Shown here piece by piece: positions 47,786-55,867 of a stretch of 64,000 nt of DNA; positions within the stretch are counted from its first letter, which is position 1, and every line of letters starts with the position of its first letter. Made by a program: the position numbers and the translations under genes. A model generated the notes under the pieces. It saw nothing but the letters and a program-made list of their open reading frames with translations. It was not told the DNA's origin and made no database searches. The stretch is from Pseudoduganella flava (GTDB lineage Bacteria > Pseudomonadota > Gammaproteobacteria > Burkholderiales > Burkholderiaceae_D), in the NCBI RefSeq assembly GCF_007830495.1, contig NZ_VLKW01000005.1, positions 1 through 64,000 of the forward strand, in the 5' to 3' direction.

Positions 47786-49716
47786 CGGCGATGCGCTGCG
47801 TCTCGGGAATGCTGGCGGCGCTGCTGCTGGCGGCGGCACTGCCCGCCGCGGCGGCCACGTACACGGTCGACCGCGCGGCGTGTCCGTACGCGGGCAAGTC
47901 ATGGTTCGACCCGCAGCGGATGGAGTGCGCCACGCTGGTGGCGCAGGAAGGGGCCGGCGCGGCCACCTACCGCCTGCCGGCACTGCGGCTGCGGCGGGCG
48001 GACCCGGCCAGCACGGCGCCGCCGGTGGTCTTCGTCAACGGCGGGCCGGGCGGTCGCGGCGTCACCGAAGTGGCCGACTGGCTCGGCCACCCGCTGCGGC
48101 AGCGCCACGACATCATCCTGTTCGACCCGCGTGGCACCGGTGCCGCCACGCCGCGGCCCTGTCCTGGGCTGGGCGATGCGCTGCTTGCCGCGCTGGCCCG
48201 CGACGTCGACGCGGGCGCCGCGCTGGCCGATCGGCGCCGCCTCGTGCAGGCCTGTGTGGCCGGCGTGGCGCCGGAGCGGCGCGCCGACTTCGGCGCCGCC
48301 GCGCTGGCCGACGACATCGCTGCCGTCGGCCGGATGTTCGGCCATGCGCGCCTGAACCTGTACGCGGTATCGTACGGCACCCGGGTGGCGCAAGCGTATG
48401 CGCAACGCCATCCGCAGGCGGTGGACCGCATGCTGCTGGACTCCGTCGTGCCGGAAGGGCCGTACTACGATGAGATCGGGCGCAATTACGAGGCGGCGCT
48501 CGAGCGCCTGTTCGCCAGTTGCGCGCGCGACGCCGCCTGCCACGCGCGATATCCGGCGTTGCGGGCGGATTACGCCGCGGTGCGCGCCGCGCTGGACACG
48601 GCGCCGCTGCGGCTGGCCGGCGGCATCCACCTGGACCGGCACGACTTTGCGCTGCTCGTGCAGCAGCTGATGTACGGGAAGGAGTTCCTGCCCGTGCTGC
48701 CGCCGCTGTTCGAGGCGCTGCGGCGCGGCGACAGCGGGGCGGTGCGGCTGCTGTACGAAGTGGCCGTCGGCATGCGCGTGCGCAGCCTCGACTTCGGCGC
48801 CTACTACCTCGCGCTGTTGAACGACGAGGCCGGGCGCGTGCCGCCGTCCGCCGGCGCCGACGATGATCTGCTGTTCTTCCGGCAGGACCTCGCCGCGCTG
48901 ACGGCGCTGGCCCCGCCCGCGCCGCCGCACCGCGGCACACCACTGGCCGGCCCGGTCGCCGTCGTGGCGGGCCGCTTCGATCCGATCACGGCGCCCGCGT
49001 ATGGCCAGCGCCTCGAAGCGGCCGGCACCCACGTCAGCTATCACGAGTTCGCCGGCGCCGGCCATACACCGACGCTGGCCGACCCGTGCATGCTGCCCGC
49101 GGTGGCGCGCTTCTTCGCCGGCGGCGCGCTGGCACCGGCCGCCGGCTGCCTGGCCGCCATTCCGGGTGCCGCGTGGAGCGGGCCGCTGCACGCGGCGGCA
49201 TGGCCGCGGCAGCTGATCGAACCGGTCGTCGTGCAGCGCTCGTTCATGCCACTGGCCTGGCTGGGCGGGCTGGCGGCGCTGTACGCACTGGGTCTGGTCT
49301 GGCTCGCCGTGCGGGCCGTGGGACGGCTGCGACGCCGGCGCGAGGGCACCCCACCAGCACCCGTGCCCCCATCGGCGCTGCGCCGCGCGGCCCAGCTGAG
49401 CATCGGCGCCGGTGCGCTGGCACTGCTCGGCGCGGCGGGCCTGGTCGGCGTGACGCTCGCCGGGCCCGCGCCGGCGCTGCTGCTCTTCGGGCTGGCTGCG
49501 CCCGCACCCCTCGTGCTGGCGACGGCTTTGCTGGCGGCGCTTGCAGCCGGCGGTGCCGTCGCTGCCATCGCTGCCATCGCGCTGCTGCTGCAAGCGCTGT
49601 GGCGCCGGCGCGAGGGCGCTCCGCTGCCGCGTTGGACGCTGCTGGGCGCGGGCGTGCACCTTTGCCTGGTCAGCCCGCTGCTGCTGCCGCTGCTGCTCGA
49701 CTACGCGGCAGGTTGA
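47782..49716 (+). CDS. Secreted alpha/beta hydrolase with C-terminal membrane helices
   Basis: 644 residues. Signal peptide 1-24 (cleavage near AAA-TYTV). Residues 70-440 form an alpha/beta-hydrolase domain of the S33 prolyl/tripeptidyl aminopeptidase type: oxyanion segment VNGGPGG, DPRGTG, nucleophile Ser 197 in AVSYGTR, Asp about 400 (GRFDPIT) and His about 428 (GAGHTPT). The remainder has about four hydrophobic helices (from about 480), anchoring it in the inner membrane with the catalytic domain outside. The start overlaps the preceding stop by 4 bases (ATGA), so it belongs to the same transcript. It may trim the exported peptide or act in detoxification. The 3' end overlaps the convergent oxidoreductase gene by 16 bases, so this is probably the last gene of the biosynthetic operon. 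Confidence 0.82.
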   Translation: MTAMRCVSGMLAALLLAAALPAAAATYTVDRAACPYAGKSWFDPQRMECATLVAQEGAGAATYRLPALRLRRADPASTAPPVVFVNGGPGGRGVTEVADWLGHPLRQRHDIILFDPRGTGAATPRPCPGLGDALLAALARDVDAGAALADRRRLVQACVAGVAPERRADFGAAALADDIAAVGRMFGHARLNLYAVSYGTRVAQAYAQRHPQAVDRMLLDSVVPEGPYYDEIGRNYEAALERLFASCARDAACHARYPALRADYAAVRAALDTAPLRLAGGIHLDRHDFALLVQQLMYGKEFLPVLPPLFEALRRGDSGAVRLLYEVAVGMRVRSLDFGAYYLALLNDEAGRVPPSAGADDDLLFFRQDLAALTALAPPAPPHRGTPLAGPVAVVAGRFDPITAPAYGQRLEAAGTHVSYHEFAGAGHTPTLADPCMLPAVARFFAGGALAPAAGCLAAIPGAAWSGPLHAAAWPRQLIEPVVVQRSFMPLAWLGGLAALYALGLVWLAVRAVGRLRRRREGTPPAPVPPSALRRAAQLSIGAGALALLGAAGLVGVTLAGPAPALLLFGLAAPAPLVLATALLAALAAGGAVAAIAAIALLLQALWRRREGAPLPRWTLLGAGVHLCLVSPLLLPLLLDYAAG

Positions 49717-52007
49717 TCGGCGCCGGCGCGCCGCACCAGCACGTCGATCGACTTCGCGGCCGGCACCTTGCTCTCCAGCGCGTGATGCCAGACGGGGATC
49801 AGCGGGTTACATTCGGGGAAGTAGCCTGCCGCGCACCCTTCGGGCAGGTCGTACGGCACCACGCGCAAGCCGTCGACACGGCGCGGCGCATCGGCGCTGA
49901 CGGCCGTGGTCACATCGACCGTGTCGCCTTCGGCCAGGCCGCGGCGGGTCATGTCGGCACGCGCCATCAGCAGCACACGCCGGCTGCCGTAGATGCCGCG
50001 GAAGCGGTCGTCGGGGCTGTAGATCGTCGTGTTGAACTGGCCGTCGCTGCGGATCGTGAACAGGCGCAGCGCGGCCGGGTCGCGGCTCTCGGTGTCCGGG
50101 TCCGTCCGCAGTGAGCGGGGCACCGTGAATTCGGCCTTGCCGCTTTGCGTATGCCACACCCGTTCGGCCGCGCCGAGCGGCTTGCGAAAGCCCCCTGGTG
50201 TCCACATGCGCTGGTTGAAGTCGTGGAAGATGGCCGGGTACGTGACGGCGATCGCGTCGCGGATGCGGCGGTAGTCGGCCACCCAGGCGTCCCAATCCAC
50301 CCGCGGGTTCGGGTCCAGCGTCGCCTTCGCCAGGCCCGCGACGATAGCCGGCTCCGACAGCAACGTGGGCGCGACCGGCTCGGTCATGCCGCGCGAGCCG
50401 TGCATGCACGCGGTGCTGTCCTCGATCGATACGGCTTGCGGGATGCCGTGCTGGCGGTCGATCTCGATGCGGCCGAGGCACGGCAGCACGTACGACGCCT
50501 TGCCGTGGATGACGTGGTTGCGATTCAGCTTCGTCGATACCTGCACCGTCAACGGCAATGCGCGCCATGCCGCTTCCATCCGTGCCGTATCGGGCACGGC
50601 GCGGATGAAATTGCCGCCCAGCCCGATGAATGCCCGCACCTTGCCGGCCAGGATGCCTTCGCACGCTTCCACCGTGTTCATGCCTGGCTTCCTGGGCGGT
50701 TCAAAGCCATATTGTTCGGCGAGCCGGTCGAGCGGCGCCAGTTCGGGCTTTTCCGTGATGCCGACCGTGCGCTGGCCCTGTACATTGGAGTGGCCGCGCA
50801 CGGGGCAGACGCCCGCGCCGGGCTTGCCGATATTGCCGCGCAAGAGCAGGAAGTTCACCAGCATCGTCACGTTGTCGACGCCATGGCGGTGCTGCGTCAG
50901 CCCCATGCCGTACACGGCCATCACGGCGCCGGCACCGCAATACACTTCCGCGGCCGCCTCCAGCGCCGCGCGCGTCAAGCCAGATTCCGCTTCGATGTCC
51001 GGCCACGGGCAGGCCCGCACCGCCGCTTTGAACGCGTCGAAGCCGTGGGTGTGCTCCAGCAGGAAAGCGGCATCCACCACGCGCTGGTCGCCGCGCGCGC
51101 GGGCCGCGTCGTCGCGCTCCAGCACGGCCTTGCACAGGCCCATCAGCGCTGCCGTGTCGCCGCCGGCCTTCAACTGGTGGTACTGCGTGCTGATGGTCGT
51201 TTCCTGGCCCGTCAGCATCTCGACGGGCGATTGCGGATTCGTGAAGCTGACGAGGCCTGCTTCGCGCAGCGGATTGAACGTGATGATCGGTACGCCGCGG
51301 CGCCGCGCATCCTGCAGCTGGTGCAGCATGCGCGGGCTGCTGACGCCGACGTTCTGGCCGAAGAAGAAGATGCAGTCGGTGTGCTCGAAGTCCTTCAACG
51401 CGACGGTGCCGACGCCGACCCCGAGCGACTTCTGCAAGCCGACCGACGTGCTCTCGTGGCACATGTTCGAGCTGTCCGGCAGGTTGTTGTTGCCGTACAT
51501 GCGGGCAAACAGCTGGTACATGTAGGACGTTTCCAGCGACGCCCGTCCGGACGAGTAGAACACCACCTGTTCGCGCTGGGCGGCGCGCAGCGCGGCGCCG
51601 ATCTCGGCAAACGCGGTGTCCCAGTCGATCGGCACGTACTTGTCGGTGGCGGCATCCCAGCGCAGCGGCACGGTTAGCCGGCCCTGGTCCTCCAGCGCGT
51701 AATCGCTCCACGATTCCAGGCTCGTCACCGTGTGGCGCGCAAAGAACTCGGCGCCGATCGTCTTGCTCGTCGTTTCCCAGGCGGTCGCCTTGGCGCCGCT
51801 TTCGCAGAATTCGAACGGGTGCGGGTGGGCCGGCTTGGCCCAGGCGCAGCTGACGCAGGCAAAGCCGTCCGGCTTGTTCTGGTTCATCAGCAACCGGCTG
51901 TCCTTGATGGGCACCCGCTCATGCAGCAGGATCGTGGCCACTTCCTGCACCGACCCCCAGCCGCCGGACGGCAGGGTGGGGGGCTCGACCTTCAGCTTGT
52001 CGCTCAT
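49701..52007 (-). CDS. YdeP/FdhA-like molybdopterin oxidoreductase
   Basis: 768 residues of the formate dehydrogenase alpha-subunit-like (FdhF/YdeP) family. It starts MSDKLKVEPPTLPSGGWGS and carries FACVSCAWAKP, GRASLETSYMYQLFARMYG, NMCHESTSVGLQ and a C-terminal molybdopterin dinucleotide-binding region (RSDGQFNTTIYSPDDRFRGIYG). Unlike catabolic formate dehydrogenases there is no classical N-terminal 4Fe-4S ferredoxin-type CxxCxxxC motif; only a CxxC. In E. coli YdeP is linked to acid resistance, but its substrate is unknown. GAGGAG 5 bases upstream fixes ATG at 52007. It faces the biosynthetic operon and is probably outside it. Confidence 0.88.
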   Translation of the reverse strand: MSDKLKVEPPTLPSGGWGSVQEVATILLHERVPIKDSRLLMNQNKPDGFACVSCAWAKPAHPHPFEFCESGAKATAWETTSKTIGAEFFARHTVTSLESWSDYALEDQGRLTVPLRWDAATDKYVPIDWDTAFAEIGAALRAAQREQVVFYSSGRASLETSYMYQLFARMYGNNNLPDSSNMCHESTSVGLQKSLGVGVGTVALKDFEHTDCIFFFGQNVGVSSPRMLHQLQDARRRGVPIITFNPLREAGLVSFTNPQSPVEMLTGQETTISTQYHQLKAGGDTAALMGLCKAVLERDDAARARGDQRVVDAAFLLEHTHGFDAFKAAVRACPWPDIEAESGLTRAALEAAAEVYCGAGAVMAVYGMGLTQHRHGVDNVTMLVNFLLLRGNIGKPGAGVCPVRGHSNVQGQRTVGITEKPELAPLDRLAEQYGFEPPRKPGMNTVEACEGILAGKVRAFIGLGGNFIRAVPDTARMEAAWRALPLTVQVSTKLNRNHVIHGKASYVLPCLGRIEIDRQHGIPQAVSIEDSTACMHGSRGMTEPVAPTLLSEPAIVAGLAKATLDPNPRVDWDAWVADYRRIRDAIAVTYPAIFHDFNQRMWTPGGFRKPLGAAERVWHTQSGKAEFTVPRSLRTDPDTESRDPAALRLFTIRSDGQFNTTIYSPDDRFRGIYGSRRVLLMARADMTRRGLAEGDTVDVTTAVSADAPRRVDGLRVVPYDLPEGCAAGYFPECNPLIPVWHHALESKVPAAKSIDVLVRRAGADQPAA

Positions 52008-52012
52008 CGCTT

Positions 52013-52018
52013 CTCCTC
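52013..52018 (-). promoter_or_regulatory. Ribosome binding site of the YdeP-like gene
   Basis: Minus-strand GAGGAG, 5 bases before ATG 52007. It selects this start over in-frame upstream extensions that have no such site. Confidence 0.75.
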
Positions 52019-52131
52019 GCATCGAGCAAGCAAGGTAGCGGTGACGGCAGCGCCGGTCGGTGCGCGGCCGCACACAGACGGCCGCGCCAATTGTGCGCCG
52101 CCGCATGCCGGGCTTGCGCTATCCTCCCGCG

Positions 52132-52827
52132 ATGCAGCCCGACAGTGATAGCCCCGACATTCCGCAACCGGACAACCCTGCCGCAGCGGCGCCCCGCGCA
52201 TCGAACCGTGCTTTGAACCGGATCGCCTGGGCCGGCGCGCTCGTTGCGACCGTGCTGGTCGGTGCCGCCGCCGTCTGGGGTGTGCGCACATTCCAGGCCG
52301 AGAGCGCGATCGCGGGCGTCGAACGGTCCGCGGCCAGCTTGCCGTTGCCGAAGGTGCTGCCGCGCACTGCGCAGGGCGCCCAACCGACACCAGGGACGCC
52401 GGCGACACCCGCCACCCCATCGATGCCTCCAACACCCGAAGCCACGGCCGCCGCGCCGACCGGCGACCGCCTGCCGCCGTTGCAGCTGCCCGGCCAGCGG
52501 GTGGCACCGGCCGTGCTGCGCGACCTGCCGGAATGGGTTGCGGCCCAGGTCGGGCCGGCTGCGCCCGCATCGCCACCCGCATCGCCACCCACCTCGGGCG
52601 CTTCCGGCGACGAATCCGCGGCCGTCACGGAACCGCGGCGCGAGGTCGCCAAGTCCGCCGCACGGGAAGAGGCGCCGCGCCAGCGTCAGCCGGCCCAGCG
52701 GAGCAAGAGCAGTGCCGTGTTTGCCCGCTGCCCCGGGCCGGGGGAATCCGGCGCTGTCGAATGCCGCCGGGCGATCTGCGCGGGCGCCGCTCGCAAGAGC
52801 AGCGCCTGTATGCCGTATCGGGACTGA
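52132..52827 (+). CDS. Hypothetical single-pass membrane protein, Pro/Ala-rich
   Basis: 231 residues, not recognised. A polar N-terminus rich in Asp, Pro and Ala is followed by one membrane helix (IAWAGALVATVLVGAAAVWG, about residues 31-50). A long Pro/Thr/Ala linker and a short C-terminal patch with four Cys residues come next (ARCPG, VECRR, AICAG, SACMP). The layout suggests an inner-membrane protein with an exported stalk and a small disulphide-bonded tip. There is no clear Shine-Dalgarno before ATG 52132; upstream in-frame starts would extend into the region facing the YdeP-like promoter. It is divergent from the YdeP-like gene and convergent with the DUF1854 gene. Real gene status is likely from the coherent composition, but unproven. 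Confidence 0.6.
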   Translation: MQPDSDSPDIPQPDNPAAAAPRASNRALNRIAWAGALVATVLVGAAAVWGVRTFQAESAIAGVERSAASLPLPKVLPRTAQGAQPTPGTPATPATPSMPPTPEATAAAPTGDRLPPLQLPGQRVAPAVLRDLPEWVAAQVGPAAPASPPASPPTSGASGDESAAVTEPRREVAKSAAREEAPRQRQPAQRSKSSAVFARCPGPGESGAVECRRAICAGAARKSSACMPYRD

Positions 52828-52834
52828 CGGACGC

Positions 52835-53305
52835 TTACAGGAAGCGGTCCAGGATCTTCTTGCTGTGCTTGTCCAGGCCGTACTGGTCACGGATCAGGAA
52901 CTGAATGCCGTGCGTGTCGGATACCAGCAGCGATTCGGTACCGATGCGGCGGATGTCCTCTTCGCCGCGCAGCACGAATTCGGTCGGGCCACGGTTTGTC
53001 TCGACGCTCCACGTGCACGGCGTCGCAAAGCTCGTCACGTCGACGATGCGGCTGATTTCCGGCATGAACTCGCGGCCGGCCAGCTCCTCACGCACCAGCG
53101 CGGCCGTTGCCGGCGGCAGGTCGTCGACGCGGTCGATCCACACCACCTCCTTGCCGTCCGTGTTGACGAGGGCGAGACCCTCGTCCGGCGCCTGGATCGG
53201 GAAGGCACGCACCGGTGCGACGCCTTCGTGCACGGTGCCGTCGGCGGCGGTGAGGTTCAGGCGGCCGAAGGCGTCGCGCCGCAGGGTGAAATCAATTGTC
53301 GTCAT
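52835..53305 (-). CDS. DUF1854 family protein (cyanophycin-associated)
   Basis: 156 residues, soluble, starting MTTIDFTLRRDAFGRLNLT and containing APVRAFPIQAPDEGLALV, EVVWIDRVDDLP and REFMPEISRI. These match the DUF1854 family found beside cyanophycin synthetase genes in betaproteobacteria. It overlaps the 3' end of the upstream ABC transporter gene by 14 bases, so the two form one transcript diverging from the cphA pair. ATG 53305 is preferred over the ATG at 53326, which has no Shine-Dalgarno; an AAAGG-like site lies upstream of 53305. The biochemical role is unknown; a partner of the transporter is plausible. Confidence 0.82.
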   Translation of the reverse strand: MTTIDFTLRRDAFGRLNLTAADGTVHEGVAPVRAFPIQAPDEGLALVNTDGKEVVWIDRVDDLPPATAALVREELAGREFMPEISRIVDVTSFATPCTWSVETNRGPTEFVLRGEEDIRRIGTESLLVSDTHGIQFLIRDQYGLDKHSKKILDRFL

Positions 53306-55574
53306 CGCGTTGCTTTGCCTTTTCATCCAGATCGGTATCGACGTTGCGGGCCTGCGCCTGGTACAGGCGGTAATAGGCGCCTTCCTTGGCCATCAGCTCG
53401 TCGTGCGGGCCTTCCTCGACGACCTTGCCGCGGTCCATCACGACGAGGCGATTGGCCCGCTGCAGGGTCGACAGGCGGTGGGCGATCGCGATCGTCGTGC
53501 GGCCGGCCACCAGGTTGTCCAGCGCCTTCTGGATCTCTTTCTCCGTTTCCGAGTCGACCGACGCCGTCGCTTCGTCGAGGATCAGGATGCGCGGGTCGAT
53601 CAGCAGGGCCCGGGCGATCGAGATGCGCTGGCGCTCGCCGCCGGACAAGCCCTGGCCGCGTTCGCCCACCATCGAATCGTAACCCTGCGGCAGGCGCAGG
53701 ATGAAGTCGTGCGCATGGGCGGCGCGGGCGGCGGCCATGATCTCGGCGCGCGTCGCGTTCGGCTTGCCGTAGGCGATGTTCTCGGCGATCGTGCCGAAGA
53801 ACAGGAAAGGCTCCTGCAGCACGAGGCCGATATTGCGGCGGTAGTCGGACACCGCCAGCGAGCGGATGTCCACGCCGTCCAGCAGGATCGCGCCTTCGGC
53901 CACGTCGTAGAAGCGGCAGATCAGGTTCACCAGCGTCGACTTGCCCGAGCCGCTGTGGCCGACGAGGCCGATCATCTCGCCGGCCTTGATCTCCAGGTTG
54001 ACGCCGCGGTTGACGGCCCGGTTACCGTAGCGGAAGCCCACTTCGCGCAGCGTGATATTGCCTTCCACCTTGTCCAGCTTGACCGGTTTGACGGGCTCCG
54101 GCACCGACGACACGTGGTCGAGGATGTCGAAGATGCGCTTTGCGGCGGAGGCCGATTTCTGCGTCACCGACACGATCCGGCTCATCGAATCGAGGCGGCC
54201 GTAGAAGCGCGACGAATACGTCAGGAACGCCGTCAGCACGCCGACGGTGATGTGCGACTTGCTCACCTGCCAGATGCCGAACACGTAGATCACCAGCAGG
54301 CCGACCTCGGTCAGGAACGACACGGTCGGCGAGAACAGCGACCACACCTTGTTCAGCTTGTCGTTGACGGCCAGGTTGTGCTTGTTCGCGACGCGGAAGC
54401 GGTTCGCCTCGCGCGATTCCTGGGCAAACGCCTTGACGACGCGGATGCCGGGGATCGTATCGGCCAGCACGTTCGTCACTTCGCCCCATACGCGGTCGAT
54501 CTTTTCAAAGCCCGTGCGCAGCTTGTCGCGCACCAGGTGAATCAGCCAGGCGATGAACGGCAGCGGCACCAGCGTGACGATCGCCAGCCACGGGTCGATC
54601 GTGAACAGGATCACGCCCGTCATGATGATCATCAGGCAGTCGGACGCGAAGTCCAGCAGGTGCAGCGACAGGAACACGCAGATGCGGTCGCTCTCGCTGC
54701 CGATGCGCGACATCAGGTCGCCCGTGCGCTTGCCGCCGAAGTATTCCAGCGACAGGCGCAGCAGGTGCTCGTACGTCGTCGTGCGCAGGTCCGCACCGAT
54801 CCGTTCGGACACGAGCGCCAGCACGTACGTCTTGCCCCAACCGAGGATCCACGCGAGGACGGCCGCGCCCAGCAGGCCGGACATGTACAGCATCACCAGG
54901 TGCGTGTCGACGGGCTGACCGTTCTGGTACGGGATCAGCACATTGTCCATCAGCGGCATCGACAGGTACGGCGGAATCATGTGCGCGCCCGTCGACAGCA
55001 GCATCAGCGTGAAGCCGCCCAGCAGCGCCCAGCGGTACGGGTGGGCAAAGCGCCACAGGCGCAGCAGGGTCCACGTCGACGGGGGCGTGTGCACGACTTT
55101 GGTGCAGATCGGGCATTCGTCCTGGTCCGGTTCCAGCGGTGCCTTGCAGGTGGGGCAGGCATGTTCTTCCTCGCGCTCCACCGGCTTGCCCGTCAGCGCC
55201 GTCTCCAGCAGCGGGCCGAATTGCTCGGTCAGGCGGATCGCCATCAGGTTCTGGGCCAGCGTGAAACGCCAGGCGGCCAGGCGGCCGTGCTCGTCGACGA
55301 GTTCCAGGTGGCCCACGCCGGCATGGTCGTGCAACTTTAGCGCCATGCCGCGGCGGTACGGCCATTGCTGCCAGTCTTCGCCCGGCGCGCGGGCCAGGAT
55401 GCGCAGCTCCGTCAGCAGCACGATGCCTTTGGCGAAATGCAATGTCGCGTCGAGGTCAACCTCCAGGGCGGTCTGTACGTTTTCCCCAGGAGCAAGCTGC
55501 ATCTGCGTGTCGGAACGCCAGGGTTCTGGCAGTTCGATGCGGGCGGGCCCAGGAGGAAGATCGGTTCTTGTCAT
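53292..55574 (-). CDS. ABC exporter with N-terminal zinc ribbon (cyanophycin-associated)
   Basis: 760 residues. The N-terminal 150 residues form a soluble region related to DUF1854-like segments and contain a CPTC...CPIC zinc-ribbon pair near residues 138-156. A six-helix ABC transmembrane domain follows (GGFTLMLLSTGAHMIPPYLS onward), then a nucleotide-binding domain with Walker A GHSGSGKST, signature LSGGERQ, Walker B ILILDEATAS and H-loop AIAHR. It is a fused half-transporter that should work as a homodimer exporter. Position beside the DUF1854 gene and divergent from cyanophycin synthetases matches the cyanophycin-associated ABC transporter of related bacteria. The transported substrate is not known. 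ATG 55574 is chosen; GGAG lies 11 bases upstream, and the TTG-initiated extension to 55613 has no ribosome site. Confidence 0.87.
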   Translation of the reverse strand: MTRTDLPPGPARIELPEPWRSDTQMQLAPGENVQTALEVDLDATLHFAKGIVLLTELRILARAPGEDWQQWPYRRGMALKLHDHAGVGHLELVDEHGRLAAWRFTLAQNLMAIRLTEQFGPLLETALTGKPVEREEEHACPTCKAPLEPDQDECPICTKVVHTPPSTWTLLRLWRFAHPYRWALLGGFTLMLLSTGAHMIPPYLSMPLMDNVLIPYQNGQPVDTHLVMLYMSGLLGAAVLAWILGWGKTYVLALVSERIGADLRTTTYEHLLRLSLEYFGGKRTGDLMSRIGSESDRICVFLSLHLLDFASDCLMIIMTGVILFTIDPWLAIVTLVPLPFIAWLIHLVRDKLRTGFEKIDRVWGEVTNVLADTIPGIRVVKAFAQESREANRFRVANKHNLAVNDKLNKVWSLFSPTVSFLTEVGLLVIYVFGIWQVSKSHITVGVLTAFLTYSSRFYGRLDSMSRIVSVTQKSASAAKRIFDILDHVSSVPEPVKPVKLDKVEGNITLREVGFRYGNRAVNRGVNLEIKAGEMIGLVGHSGSGKSTLVNLICRFYDVAEGAILLDGVDIRSLAVSDYRRNIGLVLQEPFLFFGTIAENIAYGKPNATRAEIMAAARAAHAHDFILRLPQGYDSMVGERGQGLSGGERQRISIARALLIDPRILILDEATASVDSETEKEIQKALDNLVAGRTTIAIAHRLSTLQRANRLVVMDRGKVVEEGPHDELMAKEGAYYRLYQAQARNVDTDLDEKAKQRDDDN

Positions 55575-55867
55575 TGTCGGAAATGCTCCGTTGGTATCTT
55601 TGCCAAGTGGCAAGAAAGTGAATTCAGTGGGAAAATAGCAGAAACGTAGTGAGTTGCGTAAGCCAAACCTGCACTGCGAATCGAAGTATTGGGCTGTGTA
55701 ACGGTTCAGGCCCGGGATGCGCTGACACGATTAGCGCACGGAAGAATGGGGCCGATTTTTATTTATTGTATTCTTCAGGGACGATAGAGAAGAGGAAGCC
55801 TGGTCTTGCGGGCCTGGGTTGCCGACTCGGTGACCGAGTATACCGTAAGAGGTACTAGAGCAAAAAC
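55575..55867. promoter_or_regulatory. Divergent intergenic region between ABC transporter and cphA2-like gene
   Basis: 293 bases with clearly lower GC than the flanks. It must hold promoters for both directions. An AT-rich block lies at 55753-55776. No convincing consensus -35/-10 pair could be fixed by eye. An inverted repeat at 55825-55839 is listed separately. Confidence 0.55.
55825..55839. promoter_or_regulatory. Inverted repeat, possible operator upstream of cphA2-like gene
   Basis: ACTCGG-TGA-CCGAGT: perfect 6-base arms around a 3-base spacer, 28 bases before ATG 55868. It could be a repressor site or a 5'-UTR hairpin. No regulator can be assigned. Confidence 0.35.

Noticed and set aside
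55649..55858. GTG-initiated 69-codon frame in the divergent region before the cphA2-like gene
   Set aside because: It has no Shine-Dalgarno and no recognisable composition, and it runs through the probable promoter and the dyad at 55825-55839.
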